58,782 nucleotides of DNA. Source: Planctomycetaceae bacterium (GTDB lineage: Bacteria; Planctomycetota; Planctomycetia; Pirellulales; Pirellulaceae). Positions within the stretch are counted from its first letter, which is position 1, and the number at the start of each line of letters is the position of its first letter. Shown here piece after piece: positions 9,397 through 18,010 of the stretch. Below the pieces are notes generated by a model. That model was not told the DNA's origin. It searched no databases and worked only from the letters and a program-made list of their open reading frames with translations. The stretch covers positions 1-58,782 of the forward strand of contig JAHEJI010000008.1 in the NCBI GenBank assembly GCA_024638965.1. The letters are read 5' to 3'. The translations under genes and the position numbers were made by a program.

Positions 9397-9447
9397 AGTC
9401 TTGAATATTCAACCGAATTCTCGCGAACTCAGTTACAGTGTGTTGCG

Positions 9448-12400
9448 CTACTCAGCTTCGACAGCTGCTCCGGGATTAAGTCCAACACGGTTCATCAGCC
9501 ATAACAAAGTTGGCGATGCAACAAAGATGGAACTGTACGTTCCGACGATCACACCGATTACCAGCGCGAACGCAAAACCGTGAATGGCGTCGCCGCCGAA
9601 CCAATAAAGAATAAATACCACGATAAAGGTGGTCATCGAAGTTAGAATCGTCCGACTGAGTGTCTGACAGATACTGGTGTTGATCATATCAGCTGTGATC
9701 TCGGATCGTTTACCACGAACCTCACGGATCCGGTCAAACACGACAATCGTGTCGTTGAGCGAATATCCGATAATCGTGAGCAGCGCCGCGACGATTGGCA
9801 AACTGATCTTAAAATTGTCGATCCCGATAAAGCCCAGCGAACCTGCCACAAAGTGACTGAGCGCGATGGCTCCCAGCACGATCAAGACGTCGTGAATCAA
9901 AGCCACTACGGCCGCAAGCCCAAAGGCCACGTTTTGGAAACGGATCCAAACATACGCGATGATACCGAGCAGACTGGCAATGATCGCCGCAAGCGCCTGA
10001 AGTTGTGTTTCGCGTGCAATTTGACCACCCACGCCACTTGTCGTTGGGAAATAGGGTTTGCCGTTAAATTCACTGGACCAGGTTTCAAAGATCGTTTTTG
10101 CTTCTTCTGAGCGCGGTAGATCCAGCGTCACAGTCCAGCTTTTCGATGAAACCGAGGTCGCCGATTCGCCCTCTGGAACGTCCTCCGAATCGGTTTGGAT
10201 TTGCTCTTCTTCCAGCGTGATATTCAAATTCTCCGCCGTCTGCACGAGAAATGTCTTGAGGGCTTTGCCCGTGATGGGCTGGTCAAAAGTCAATTCGGTA
10301 ACGGTTTCGTTTTGATTGATTTGAAGGCCAGGTTTTTGGCGTTCTGGAAAATCTTTCGATTCCTGCTCCGCAGCATCCGTAGGCGTCTCAGAATCGCCAG
10401 CTGGATCTTGCCCGGCGTCGGATCCCTCATCCTGTTTACCGGCCGCAGAAATCGCCGGTTCTTCCGCCGGAGGCGAGGTGACTTCAGGCTCTTCCTGTTT
10501 TTGTTCTTCGCCGGTGTCCTGGAGCATCAACGACGGGTTGACCAGAGACAAAGCCGTTAACGCAGGTGGCACACCTGAACGATTGATCGCACCGAGACCC
10601 TCAGGCTGATCGCGAACTTGCGAGACCGTTTCGCCGACGTTGACGTGCAATTTGGTCAATTCCCCTTCGAACACGCGCTCCAATACGTCGCTGAGCTGGT
10701 CATAAGGGGCATCGCCGATCCCATCGTAGGTTGGAATGTTACTGTCGACTTTAAACACGCGACCGACGAAATTATCGTCGCGAATTTTGGAAACCGAGAA
10801 TTCGATTTCTTCATTGTTCACCTCGATGTCTTCCTGATCAAGTTTGGTTCGTACAAATTCAATGTCCTTTTCTTCCTCGAACACAACTCGAGCGGTTGAG
10901 CCACCGCGAAGATCGTGATTCAAGATCCTGGGCCCAAGCACATACATGCCAGCGATTCCCGAACCGATCAGCACGATTGAAAAGATTGCGGCCAATCCGC
11001 GTTTTCCAATGAAGTCGATCTTCGGTTTCGAGAGGATTCGCATCATGCTCAGTTCTGTCAACCAGCGTTTGCGTTCGGCAATGTCGAAAACGGTTCGCGA
11101 GCAATAAATCGCCGTATACATCGACATCAAAATACCGAGGATCAAAGTGACGGCAAATCCTTTGATCTGCTCCGTTCCAATAACGTACAGAACCAGAGCC
11201 GTAATCAGCGTCGTGACGTTGGCGTCGATGATGGTGGTGGTCGCTTTATCAAAACCGTTACGAATCGCCATCCTCAAGGCGGAGCCGCGGTCAAGTTCTT
11301 CGCGGATCCTCTCAAACACCAGTACATTTGCATCCACAGACATACCGACCGTCAGCACCAGACCGGCTAATCCGGTCAGCGAAAGCGGTTGTCGAATTGC
11401 CATGATCAATGCCATGATCAACAGCAAATTAATCAACAGCGCGGCGCAAGCGACGACTCCTGCGAATCGGTAGTAGACGAGCATAAACCCAAGGACCAGT
11501 ACGAAGGAGAAACCGATCGCAAACAGGCCCTTCTGTTTAAGTTCTTCCCCGAGAGACGATTCGATATACTGCTTACTAATGGGGTTCTTATTCAAGGCAA
11601 CTTCGAGTTTACCGGAACGAAGATTGATGATCACATCGTCAACTTCTTTGCGCGTGAAACTTCCAGAGATGCGACCGCGATCATAAATCGGTTCTTCGAT
11701 TGTCGGGGCTGTATGAAGATTGCCATCGAGGACGATTCCCAGACCGCGCTTGCCCTGATTATCGGGTTTGTTCAGTTGAGTCATCAGGCCCAATCTTTGC
11801 CCGCCTTCATCCGACATGTTGAACGAAATACAAGGGCGAGCATATTCGTCAGTGTCTGGCCGGACTTGCGAAATGTGTCGACCTTCGACATTCGTGCTTG
11901 CGTCCTCCGGCTCAAGCATCAGGATTTGAGGCGTGACCTTGTTTTCTGCACACCATTTGGCTAAGTCTTTACCGTGGTTGTCGCGATTGACGCTGAAGTT
12001 AACCTGGTCCAGGTCAACGAGCTCAAGTGAACGAGCGTCGCGGACGAGGTTGCGGTTGTCGGGAACGTATTTGAATCCCAGCAATGTCCCCGGCTCAATG
12101 GGGCCATCGACATCTTCTCTGGCCAGGCCGTACCATTTGGCCACAACGGTTGTGGCTCCGTCCGAATCTACCCTTTCGACCAGTCGAGACGGACTTCTGG
12201 CTTCGACCATTTTTTGGGCCAGGTCCATTGCGGCTCCATGGTCACTGAATTGACGCGAAGCCACGATGCGGAATTGCAGATGGCCAGCTTTGGCAAGGCG
12301 GTCCCAGATCGCATCAGCTTCTTCGGAAGTCACCGAAGGAATCGTGACTTCAATTTTGTCTTTACCGAGCGGGCGAATCATGATCTCGCGTGTACCGGAA

Positions 12401-12795
12401 GGGTCGACACGCTTGAGCAAGTTCGGGATCAAGTCTTTGGCTTCGGGAGGTTTTGAACCGGGGTCCAGATTCTCGAACTCTTCCATGTTCAAGGAACCGA
12501 TCAGATTCATGCCGCCTTTCAGGTCGACACCAAATTTGGGAGGAAATTTGGCAGTGACCAGCAATACGCCGACCAGAAGGGTGGTCATGATGACAAACAA
12601 CCGACCGCTGTACTCTTGCATTCGCAATTTTTTGGCAACGGCTTTGGCGGTAAACCAGCTGATGAACAGCAAGGCCAAAATACAGACGAACATGAACGGA
12701 CCCGTTTCGTAAAACGGAGTTTTCTCGATTTCGCCTGAACCATCATTGGCGGCTTGGGCAAGAAGCAACAAGTTTGCAGTGGAAGACTCAAACAT
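9448..12795 (-). CDS. secDF: Fused protein translocase subunit SecDF
   Basis: SecD and SecF in one 1,115-residue chain. It uses the proton gradient to help the Sec translocon pull proteins across the cytoplasmic membrane. The SecD half has the first membrane helix (about 33-53), GVDLKGGMNLIG at the start of the large outer domain, and the TM4 motif GMSVDANVLVFERIREE. The SecF half starts near residue 590 with DLRGGSTARVVFE and ends with YSLNDTIVVFDRIREVRGKR and six-helix topology. An acidic, Pro/Glu-rich linker (about residues 760-835) interrupts the SecF outer domain. The gene follows yajC by 105 bases and has its own terminator. This fusion is usual in planctomycetes. Confidence 0.96.
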   Translation of the reverse strand: MFESSTANLLLLAQAANDGSGEIEKTPFYETGPFMFVCILALLFISWFTAKAVAKKLRMQEYSGRLFVIMTTLLVGVLLVTAKFPPKFGVDLKGGMNLIGSLNMEEFENLDPGSKPPEAKDLIPNLLKRVDPSGTREIMIRPLGKDKIEVTIPSVTSEEADAIWDRLAKAGHLQFRIVASRQFSDHGAAMDLAQKMVEARSPSRLVERVDSDGATTVVAKWYGLAREDVDGPIEPGTLLGFKYVPDNRNLVRDARSLELVDLDQVNFSVNRDNHGKDLAKWCAENKVTPQILMLEPEDASTNVEGRHISQVRPDTDEYARPCISFNMSDEGGQRLGLMTQLNKPDNQGKRGLGIVLDGNLHTAPTIEEPIYDRGRISGSFTRKEVDDVIINLRSGKLEVALNKNPISKQYIESSLGEELKQKGLFAIGFSFVLVLGFMLVYYRFAGVVACAALLINLLLIMALIMAIRQPLSLTGLAGLVLTVGMSVDANVLVFERIREELDRGSALRMAIRNGFDKATTTIIDANVTTLITALVLYVIGTEQIKGFAVTLILGILMSMYTAIYCSRTVFDIAERKRWLTELSMMRILSKPKIDFIGKRGLAAIFSIVLIGSGIAGMYVLGPRILNHDLRGGSTARVVFEEEKDIEFVRTKLDQEDIEVNNEEIEFSVSKIRDDNFVGRVFKVDSNIPTYDGIGDAPYDQLSDVLERVFEGELTKLHVNVGETVSQVRDQPEGLGAINRSGVPPALTALSLVNPSLMLQDTGEEQKQEEPEVTSPPAEEPAISAAGKQDEGSDAGQDPAGDSETPTDAAEQESKDFPERQKPGLQINQNETVTELTFDQPITGKALKTFLVQTAENLNITLEEEQIQTDSEDVPEGESATSVSSKSWTVTLDLPRSEEAKTIFETWSSEFNGKPYFPTTSGVGGQIARETQLQALAAIIASLLGIIAYVWIRFQNVAFGLAAVVALIHDVLIVLGAIALSHFVAGSLGFIGIDNFKISLPIVAALLTIIGYSLNDTIVVFDRIREVRGKRSEITADMINTSICQTLSRTILTSMTTFIVVFILYWFGGDAIHGFAFALVIGVIVGTYSSIFVASPTLLWLMNRVGLNPGAAVEAE

Positions 12796-12849
12796 CTGAG
12801 CGGATCCTGAGAATGAATTGACTGATTTTCGCGTGTATGTAAAAGCTCA

Positions 12850-12868
12850 ATACGAAATCCTTTCGTAT
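12850..12868. promoter_or_regulatory. Hairpin between yajC and secDF
   Basis: A perfect 8-base inverted repeat, ATACGAAA/TTTCGTAT, surrounds a three-base loop in the 105-base yajC-secDF gap. On the minus strand it is followed by TGAGCTTTTA. It could be an RNA-processing site, a weak attenuator or an operator. Structure is seen; function is not known. Confidence 0.45.
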
Positions 12869-12900
12869 CATCATGAAAACGAGATCAACGAACTGAGCTG

Positions 12901-13320
12901 TTAGGCTTCTTTTTCGTCGTTCAATACGCGAACAATTGATTGCTTCAAGATCTGCATTTTGGATCCTGTAGATTCATCGACGCGTAGCGTAACATGGTCG
13001 ACGTCCTGCCGCATGTTAACCACGGTACCGATGATTCCCCCTGCGGTAACGACCCGGTCATTCTTTTTTAGATTTTCGAGAAGTTCAGGAGTTGATCCTT
13101 TTGTTTGACCTTTTTGTTGCGATCGCCCCATCAACAGGAAATACAGGAACATCACGAGCAGCATTGCCGGCATAAAAAATGCCAGGCTTTCCAACAAGCT
13201 GGGTTGTTTTTTGGCTACTTCGCCCGCCGCAGCTGCAGGAGCAGCGGCCCCGTCGACGCCACCGGCGCCGGGAGTTACTTGTGCCAAAAACAGCCAACAA
13301 ATGTGATATAGCTGAACCAT
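12901..13320 (-). CDS. yajC: Preprotein translocase subunit YajC
   Basis: A 139-residue YajC, the small single-helix partner of SecDF. The N-terminal stretch MVQLYHICWLFLAQ is hydrophobic, an Ala/Gly-rich linker follows, and the membrane helix is FFMPAMLLVMFLYFLLMGRS. The cytoplasmic domain (LLENLKKNDRVVTAGGIIGT, then VTLRVDESTGSKMQILKQSI) is the family hallmark. The start at 13320 was chosen over an in-frame start 51 bases upstream because AGGAA precedes it. It lies between tgt and secDF on the same strand. The 31-residue N-terminal extension before the linker is longer than in Escherichia coli. Confidence 0.93.
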   Translation of the reverse strand: MVQLYHICWLFLAQVTPGAGGVDGAAAPAAAAGEVAKKQPSLLESLAFFMPAMLLVMFLYFLLMGRSQQKGQTKGSTPELLENLKKNDRVVTAGGIIGTVVNMRQDVDHVTLRVDESTGSKMQILKQSIVRVLNDEKEA

Positions 13321-13502
13321 CGATTTCCTGATAACGACCGCGAATTTGCACACCGAAGTTCGAGCCAACATCGACTCGCAAACCGGCTTTTATCAAATCG
13401 CGAATTGAAATTGCCAGCCAATATTTTCGTCTGGCGTTTCGACGCTAAAACCTTCGCACAATCATAAAATTTGGACCCCGGATCAACAAGGCCATGTTGC
13501 GA

Positions 13503-14639
13503 TCAAACTCCCGCAATATCAGGCTTTTTGCCCCAACCCGCCATGCGTTGTTCGTAAAAGTCCAAAAACGAATCAGCCTTAATCGCTTCTCGGGCCTGTC
13601 TCATCAAGCGGTGATAGTAGGCCAGATTATGAATGGACAGCAGAATTGGTCCCAACATCTCTTTTGCCATGAACAAATGGCGAATATACGCACGACTAAG
13701 ATGCGAATACTCGGTTTCAACCTCCATCTGCAGCGGTCGTGGATCGGTTCGGTGGACTTGATTTCGCAGCTTGAGATGGCCGTTGTCGGTAAAGGCCATT
13801 GCATTTCGCCCGTTACGGGTGGGCATCACACAGTCGAACATGTCGACTCCCCGTTTTACGCTTTCCAGCAAATCGGTCGGCGTGCCGACACCCATTAGAT
13901 AACGGGGTTTTTGTTCGGGGAGTACCGGGCAGCTTACGTCCAAAACTTTGTGCATTTCTTCGGGCGGTTCCCCGACACTTAGGCCACCGATCGCATAACC
14001 GGCGAAATCCAGGTCGCCTAAACTGCGGGCGCAGTTCCGTCGCATAGCCGGATCAAGCCCGCCTTGCACGATGCCAAATTGAATCTGAGAGTCCCGTGTA
14101 TGGGCATCCCGGCAGCGTTTGGCCCAGCGAATCGTTCGTTCATTCGCATCTGCTACGGCAGCCCGATCAGCAGGCAACTCAATTAGGTGATCGAGCACCA
14201 TGGCAATGTCGGAACCCAGTTCTTCCTGAATCTGAACCGATCGCTCAGGAGTCAATTCCAACTCGCATCCGTCAATGTGGGAGCGAAATGTTGCGCCCGC
14301 TTCTGTGATCTTTGTCAGTTTCGCCAAACTGAACAGCTGAAACCCGCCACTGTCCGTCAAAATCGGATGCGGCCAGTCCATAAACTTGTGAAGGCCACCC
14401 AGTTGTTGAACGATTTCCGATCCGGGACGCAGCGAAAGATGATAGGTGTTGCCCAACAAAATTTGTGCACCCGTCGCGCGGACTTGCTGAGCCGTGAGGC
14501 CTTTTACGCTGCCGCAAGTGCCGACTGGCATGAACGCAGGAAGCTCAACCGTTCCGCGCGGAGTCGTCAGTCGACTGAGTCGCGCGCCGCACCGCTTGTC
14601 GATATGAAGCAGCTCGAATTCGAAGCCAGCGGCTTTCAT
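13503..14639 (-). CDS. tgt: Queuine tRNA-ribosyltransferase
   Basis: Exchanges guanine 34 in GUN-anticodon tRNAs for the queuosine precursor preQ1. The 378-residue chain starts [14 protein letters not shown] and continues with [15 protein letters not shown]. It shows the catalytic aspartate region [13 protein letters not shown], the second aspartate region [16 protein letters not shown], and the base-binding [12 protein letters not shown]. After [12 protein letters not shown] comes the expected helical C-terminus, but the usual CxCxxC zinc cluster is not evident: the segment reads [20 protein letters not shown]. That absence should be checked, since zinc ligands normally sit there. The start at 14639 is preferred because residues upstream are translated from a simple repeat. 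It heads the yajC-secDF cluster. Confidence 0.93.
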   Translation of the reverse strand: MKAAGFEFELLHIDKRCGARLSRLTTPRGTVELPAFMPVGTCGSVKGLTAQQVRATGAQILLGNTYHLSLRPGSEIVQQLGGLHKFMDWPHPILTDSGGFQLFSLAKLTKITEAGATFRSHIDGCELELTPERSVQIQEELGSDIAMVLDHLIELPADRAAVADANERTIRWAKRCRDAHTRDSQIQFGIVQGGLDPAMRRNCARSLGDLDFAGYAIGGLSVGEPPEEMHKVLDVSCPVLPEQKPRYLMGVGTPTDLLESVKRGVDMFDCVMPTRNGRNAMAFTDNGHLKLRNQVHRTDPRPLQMEVETEYSHLSRAYIRHLFMAKEMLGPILLSIHNLAYYHRLMRQAREAIKADSFLDFYEQRMAGWGKKPDIAGV

Positions 14640-14643
14640 GGAG

Positions 14644-14694
14644 CGAAGAATGAAGAATGAAGAATGAATGAAGAACAGGAATGCAGAATGCAGA
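14644..14694. repeat. GAATGAAGAATGCAGAA repeat cluster, copy 1
   Basis: A run of short related units (GAAGAATGAAGAATGAAG, GGAATGCAGAATGCAGAA) lies immediately upstream of tgt. Read from the tgt strand it is a T-rich leader. It is an inverted relative of the clusters at 15120-15159 and 17042-17082. Confidence 0.65.
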
Positions 14695-14769
14695 AAGACC
14701 GTGTGCAGTATTCCGAGTTGATTCAAGTGTTACGTTGGGCGGAGTTGACACTTGCAACGAAAATCGAAA

Positions 14770-15129
14770 TCAACTCATCGCATTCAATAATGATGAATCT
14801 AAGCGTTCTGCGCGTTCAATTAACCGTTTTTCCCGAATGATCTGTAACCAAATATGCGATTCCCGAAGTTCTTTTAGCGCGATCTTCATCTTGTGGACAA
14901 AGTCTTTTCGAGACTCCGCGCTTTGGGCTTCACCATAATTTGGAGCAGGAAAGGTTCCCGAACGTATCAGCTGCCCTGCAATCTGTTTGCCTGCTTTTGT
15001 ATCGGTAAGTGATTCGACAACACCGATTATTCGAACCGCAAATTCGATCAGCCAAGCCTCCAGAGCAACACCGTGCCGATCAATTCCCTTTTTCGATCTT
15101 AATTCCGACCGATCAAGCTCCTTCTTCAT
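14770..15129 (-). CDS. Four-helix-bundle protein (23S rRNA intervening-sequence type)
   Basis: A 119-residue all-helical protein of the four-helix-bundle family first seen in 23S rRNA intervening sequences (TIGR02436-like). Characteristic segments are KAGKQIAGQLIRSGTFPAPN, YGEAQSAESRKDFVHKMKIA and LKELRESHIWLQII. The function of the family is not established. The start at 15129 is preceded by AAGGA nine bases upstream. Both the start codon and this ribosome-binding site lie inside a GAATGCAGAATGAAGAA repeat cluster. The gene is on its own between tgt and the TPR gene, and such genes often sit in this repeat context. Confidence 0.82.
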   Translation of the reverse strand: MKKELDRSELRSKKGIDRHGVALEAWLIEFAVRIIGVVESLTDTKAGKQIAGQLIRSGTFPAPNYGEAQSAESRKDFVHKMKIALKELRESHIWLQIIREKRLIERAERLDSSLLNAMS

Positions 15130-15159
15130 TCTGCATTCCTTGTTCTTCATTCTGCATTC
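15120..15159. repeat. GAATGAAGAATGCAGAA repeat cluster, copy 2
   Basis: A 39-base block (CTTCTTCATTCTGCATTCCT onward) nearly identical to that at 17042-17080, with one mismatch. Read on the minus strand it supplies the ribosome-binding site and start codon of the four-helix-bundle gene. Confidence 0.7.
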
Positions 15160-15226
15160 AATAGCACGCGATGAACAAAACAGCAAGTTGCAACGAATTC
15201 AGCGTTGCAACTTGTGAACTAACGAC

Positions 15227-16558
15227 CTATTCGCCGCGTAGTTTTAGTCCTGCTTGATCCAGTTTTTCCCGAACTTCGGTCAAACTGGTCACGCCAAAGT
15301 TTTTGCATTCGAGCAGATCATCCGCCGTCTTGCGGACTAATTCACCAATCGAAGTGAGACCCAGACGAGTCATACATTTTCGAGCCCGGACCGAAAGGTT
15401 GAGGTCAGACATCGGGCGATCCAGCAAGGCTTGTTCGTCGGGTGAAAGGTGGCTGAGGTCGAGAGGTTCGACTTCGTCTTCTTTCTGGTGGACAAACTGG
15501 CCAATCATCAGTCCTTTGTTGGTCATCATTTCGCGAATTTCGACGAGCGAAGTTTCGCCGAAGTTCTTGCTGTTGAGAAGCTCGGTTTCCGAAACTCTCG
15601 TGAGGTCACCGAGCGTTGAGATACCCATTTTTTGAAGGCAGTTTCGACTTCGTACAGAAAGTTCGAACTGAGCGATCGAAACGCCCATCACTCCGGCGAT
15701 CGCTTGCCGTTGTTTTTCGCTTTCGTGATCATAATGCTCGTCCAACGAAGCGACCGAGTCACGGCGATACAAAAGCGCGTGAGAATGAGTCGGGAACGAT
15801 TCGAGAATTCGATCGTAACATCGTGCGGCTCGATCGTATTGATCATGATCTTCATAGAGGAGTCCCAGATTCAATAACGTGCCCACATTTGACGGGAATA
15901 CTGCTGCAGCGCGTTGATAAAGCTCAATCGCTTTTTCATCATTTCCGCGTCGATCGTTTTCCAGGCCCAAACCGAAGAGGGCACCTGGATGCGACTCGTT
16001 CAGCTCGACGGCCCGCTCGTAGAGTTTGATGACTTCGGAGGGGTTGTTTCCCATCGCGGCGATGGTTGCACCGCGTTGATACAGGTACTCCGCAGTCTGT
16101 TCGACGGGTCCGAACATGTTGTCAAGAATTTCCATCGCCTCTTGTATTTCGTTGGCGTGACGCTTGGATTCCGCGATGACCAGACTACATTCGTCTGGGT
16201 CGTATCCAGCCGTTTGAGCGGACTGATAAGCGGTGATGGCGCGGTGATAATTGCCAAGTGCGTAATGCGCCTTGCCCTGGTAGAAATGAGCTAATGCGCC
16301 GCCGTCTGCATTTTCCAGAGTCTCAATCGCGTCAAGGTAATGCCCCAGCAAATACTGGCAGATGCCCAGCCGTACTGACGTCGCCGGCGTGCGGTCAGTT
16401 TGAGCTTGAAGTTCCTGGGCAACTTCTTTGAGAACTGGAAACTGTGTGTAGTCGGTACTAATTCGATTTGAGACGAATGATATTTCGGCTGGTCCGAACG
16501 AGCTGTTCGAGAGGAGAACGTCTTTCAATTCAACTTCTGGTACAGGTAATTGAGCCAT
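15227..16558 (-). CDS. TPR protein with two RpoA C-terminal-like domains
   Basis: A 443-residue protein of planctomycete type. The N-terminal two thirds are tetratricopeptide repeats, visible in HFYQGKAHYALGNYHRAITA, ALFGLGLENDRRGNDEKAIE and TLLNLGLLYEDHDQYDRAAR. The C-terminus carries two copies of a domain resembling the C-terminal domain of the RNA polymerase alpha subunit: LSVRSRNCLQKMGISTLGDL with NFGETSLVEIRE, and LNLSVRARKCMTRLGLTSIG with NFGVTSLTEVRE. In RpoA this helix-hairpin-helix fold binds DNA and transcription factors. The protein could link a protein-binding scaffold to DNA or transcription, but this is inferred. The start at 16558 has GGAG seven bases upstream, which the in-frame ATG at 16582 lacks. 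Confidence 0.85.
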   Translation of the reverse strand: MAQLPVPEVELKDVLLSNSSFGPAEISFVSNRISTDYTQFPVLKEVAQELQAQTDRTPATSVRLGICQYLLGHYLDAIETLENADGGALAHFYQGKAHYALGNYHRAITAYQSAQTAGYDPDECSLVIAESKRHANEIQEAMEILDNMFGPVEQTAEYLYQRGATIAAMGNNPSEVIKLYERAVELNESHPGALFGLGLENDRRGNDEKAIELYQRAAAVFPSNVGTLLNLGLLYEDHDQYDRAARCYDRILESFPTHSHALLYRRDSVASLDEHYDHESEKQRQAIAGVMGVSIAQFELSVRSRNCLQKMGISTLGDLTRVSETELLNSKNFGETSLVEIREMMTNKGLMIGQFVHQKEDEVEPLDLSHLSPDEQALLDRPMSDLNLSVRARKCMTRLGLTSIGELVRKTADDLLECKNFGVTSLTEVREKLDQAGLKLRGE

Positions 16559-16700
16559 CAAGGCACTCCGGGAATTTTCCAAGAAATGGTCTAATATTTA
16601 ACGCTTTGAAGCTTGAGATTTTTGCTGACGTAGGAGATTGCAAGTAAGCCAAGATCTCTGGTGCACGTCGAATTTGGCCGGCAAACGCGGATTGATCAGG

Positions 16701-16774
16701 AGCCAGCGGCGGGAGTCGAACCCGCAACCCCCGCATTACGAATGCGGTGCTCTGCCGATTGAAGCTACGCTGGC
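16701..16774 (-). tRNA. tRNA-Thr (anticodon CGU)
   Basis: The minus strand folds into a full cloverleaf of 74 bases. The acceptor stem is GCCAGCG/CGCTGGC with discriminator U. The D arm is GCTT/GAGC. The anticodon stem CCGCA/TGCGG closes the loop TTCGTAA with anticodon CGT. The T arm contains GGTTCGA. The 3' CCA is not encoded. It reads ACG codons. Confidence 0.96.
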
Positions 16775-17308
16775 CGTTCACCGCAGCGGCAAGCATAATA
16801 GTTTAAGAATTTGGGCAATTTTGGACAAGGCGTGAATTGGGATTCGGGCGAATTCGCAGTGTTTCGTCGAATCAACAAGTCATTCGGGCGAAATCATTTG
16901 TCGCGATGTACCAACCCCAACCGTTCGCTACGAAATGCGGTCTTCGTACCTCCAGTAGGGGCTTCCAAACATCTTCCAAGGCGATGCTGGCGTGCCCCTG
17001 GACTTTTTTGAGCTGAATTTCCGCGCGCTTGGGATGACGTCCTTCTTCATTCTGGATTCCTTGTTCTTCATTCTGCATTCCTAAGCATTCTGCAGGTCCG
17101 AGAGAACCGTTGGCGAATTCGAACAAAGACAAGATTCTGTGAATCAGCTTTGATTTGCCGGCCGATCGGCTTGATTGCCTATTTGCTGCCAATACACGAA
17201 GACAAAAGTCTAACTCTCGACCAGGCGCCACATGGTCATTAACTTATTCTCAAACAGGCCTTCGCGCAAACATTTCATCGTTTTTCAGGATCGCCGAGAT
17301 TTGCAAAA
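16775..17308. other. Gap with repeat relics
   Basis: About 530 bases without a supported gene. A minus-strand open frame (16872-17231) has part of its sequence translated from the simple repeat at 17042-17082 and no recognisable domain, so it is not called. The area between the tRNA and the CNB gene looks like a site where sequence has accumulated and decayed. Confidence 0.45.
17042..17082. repeat. GAATGAAGAATGCAGAA repeat cluster, copy 3
   Basis: Matches 15120-15159 with a single mismatch over 39 bases (CTTCTTCATTCTGGATTCCT onward). Its neighbourhood contains no intact four-helix-bundle gene. Confidence 0.65.
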
Positions 17309-17472
17309 ATGATAACAGCCGAACCATTGGCTCGTTTGCCAGATGACGGGAATCGTTACGAATTGATTGATGGAGTCTTGAGTAGGATGTCACCGGTCGG
17401 AGGCCACACGGACGAATCGCGGCCAAAATCAAAAAGCTGTCGGCCATTCATGTTGACGATAACAATCTCAAG
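17309..17472 (+). pseudogene. Truncated, frameshifted Uma2-family nuclease remnant
   Basis: The first 35 codons read ITAEPLARLPDDGNRYELID then GVLSRMSPVGGHTD, the characteristic N-terminus of Uma2 (DUF820) PD-(D/E)XK-like proteins. After about base 17412 the match moves to another frame: bases 17416-17472 read IAAKIKKLSAIHVDDNNLK, the expected next helix. The remaining two thirds, including the catalytic core, are missing. The fragment runs into the 3' end of the CNB gene on the other strand. It is therefore a decayed relic. Confidence 0.7.
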
Positions 17473-17998
17473 TCGACAACAAAAACGGCTTGGCCATCAA
17501 ATCGTCCTTGATCGCCTCAATTTCAAAGCGATCTTCCTGCTGCAATACGAAGAGTCGTTCATGGAGTTCGCGCAAGCGACGGCTAACCTCACGCCCCATG
17601 TTCATCATGATGATCGCGTACTGCTCCAGATCTTGTTGAAAAAGGGAGAGCAAGGCTTGACGTGGGATCATGATCGCCAAACAATTCTGATCAGCTTTGA
17701 CTGACGCCGATCGGTGCTGCAAATCAATTAGTGCCATTTCGCCGAAACAGTCTCCGGTTGCGAGTCGACCAATCTCCACCGTATTCGCTTGCCAGTTTTT
17801 TTCCACGATGACCAAACCGGACTCGAGGACAAACAGACACTCACCGCGTTCCCCCTCATGGAAAAAGAAATCGCCAGACGCAACCTGGATCATTTCACTC
17901 GAATCCAGAATTAGATGCAGTGTAGCGGGCTTAAGCCCTCCGAAGACCGGCATTTGTTGTAAAAGCTTGATCTGTAAATCGGCCATTTGCGAATCCAC
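17468..17998 (-). CDS. Cyclic-nucleotide-binding domain protein without output domain
   Basis: A 176-residue protein made of one CNB (cAMP/cGMP-binding) domain and a C-terminal helix. The phosphate-binding cassette reads CFGEMALIDLQHRSASVKA, including the Gly-Glu and Arg that contact the cyclic phosphate in family members. The helix after the barrel (MNMGREVSRRLRELHERLFV) is present, but no helix-turn-helix follows, so this is not a Crp/Fnr regulator. It starts 12 bases after the sulfotransferase stop codon and is probably co-transcribed. Its last residues abut the Uma2 relic on the other strand, and the C-terminus may have been altered there. Confidence 0.82.
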   Translation of the reverse strand: MDSQMADLQIKLLQQMPVFGGLKPATLHLILDSSEMIQVASGDFFFHEGERGECLFVLESGLVIVEKNWQANTVEIGRLATGDCFGEMALIDLQHRSASVKADQNCLAIMIPRQALLSLFQQDLEQYAIIMMNMGREVSRRLRELHERLFVLQQEDRFEIEAIKDDLMAKPFLLST

Positions 17999-18010
17999 GG
18001 ATTGGTTGTC

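Noticed and set aside
14639..14726. Extended N-terminus of Tgt
   Set aside because: The extra 29 codons come from the simple repeat; Tgt homology begins at the internal ATG.
16872..17231. 119-codon minus-strand ORF after the tRNA
   Set aside because: Part of it is translated from a simple repeat (MQNEEQGIQNEE) and no domain is visible.
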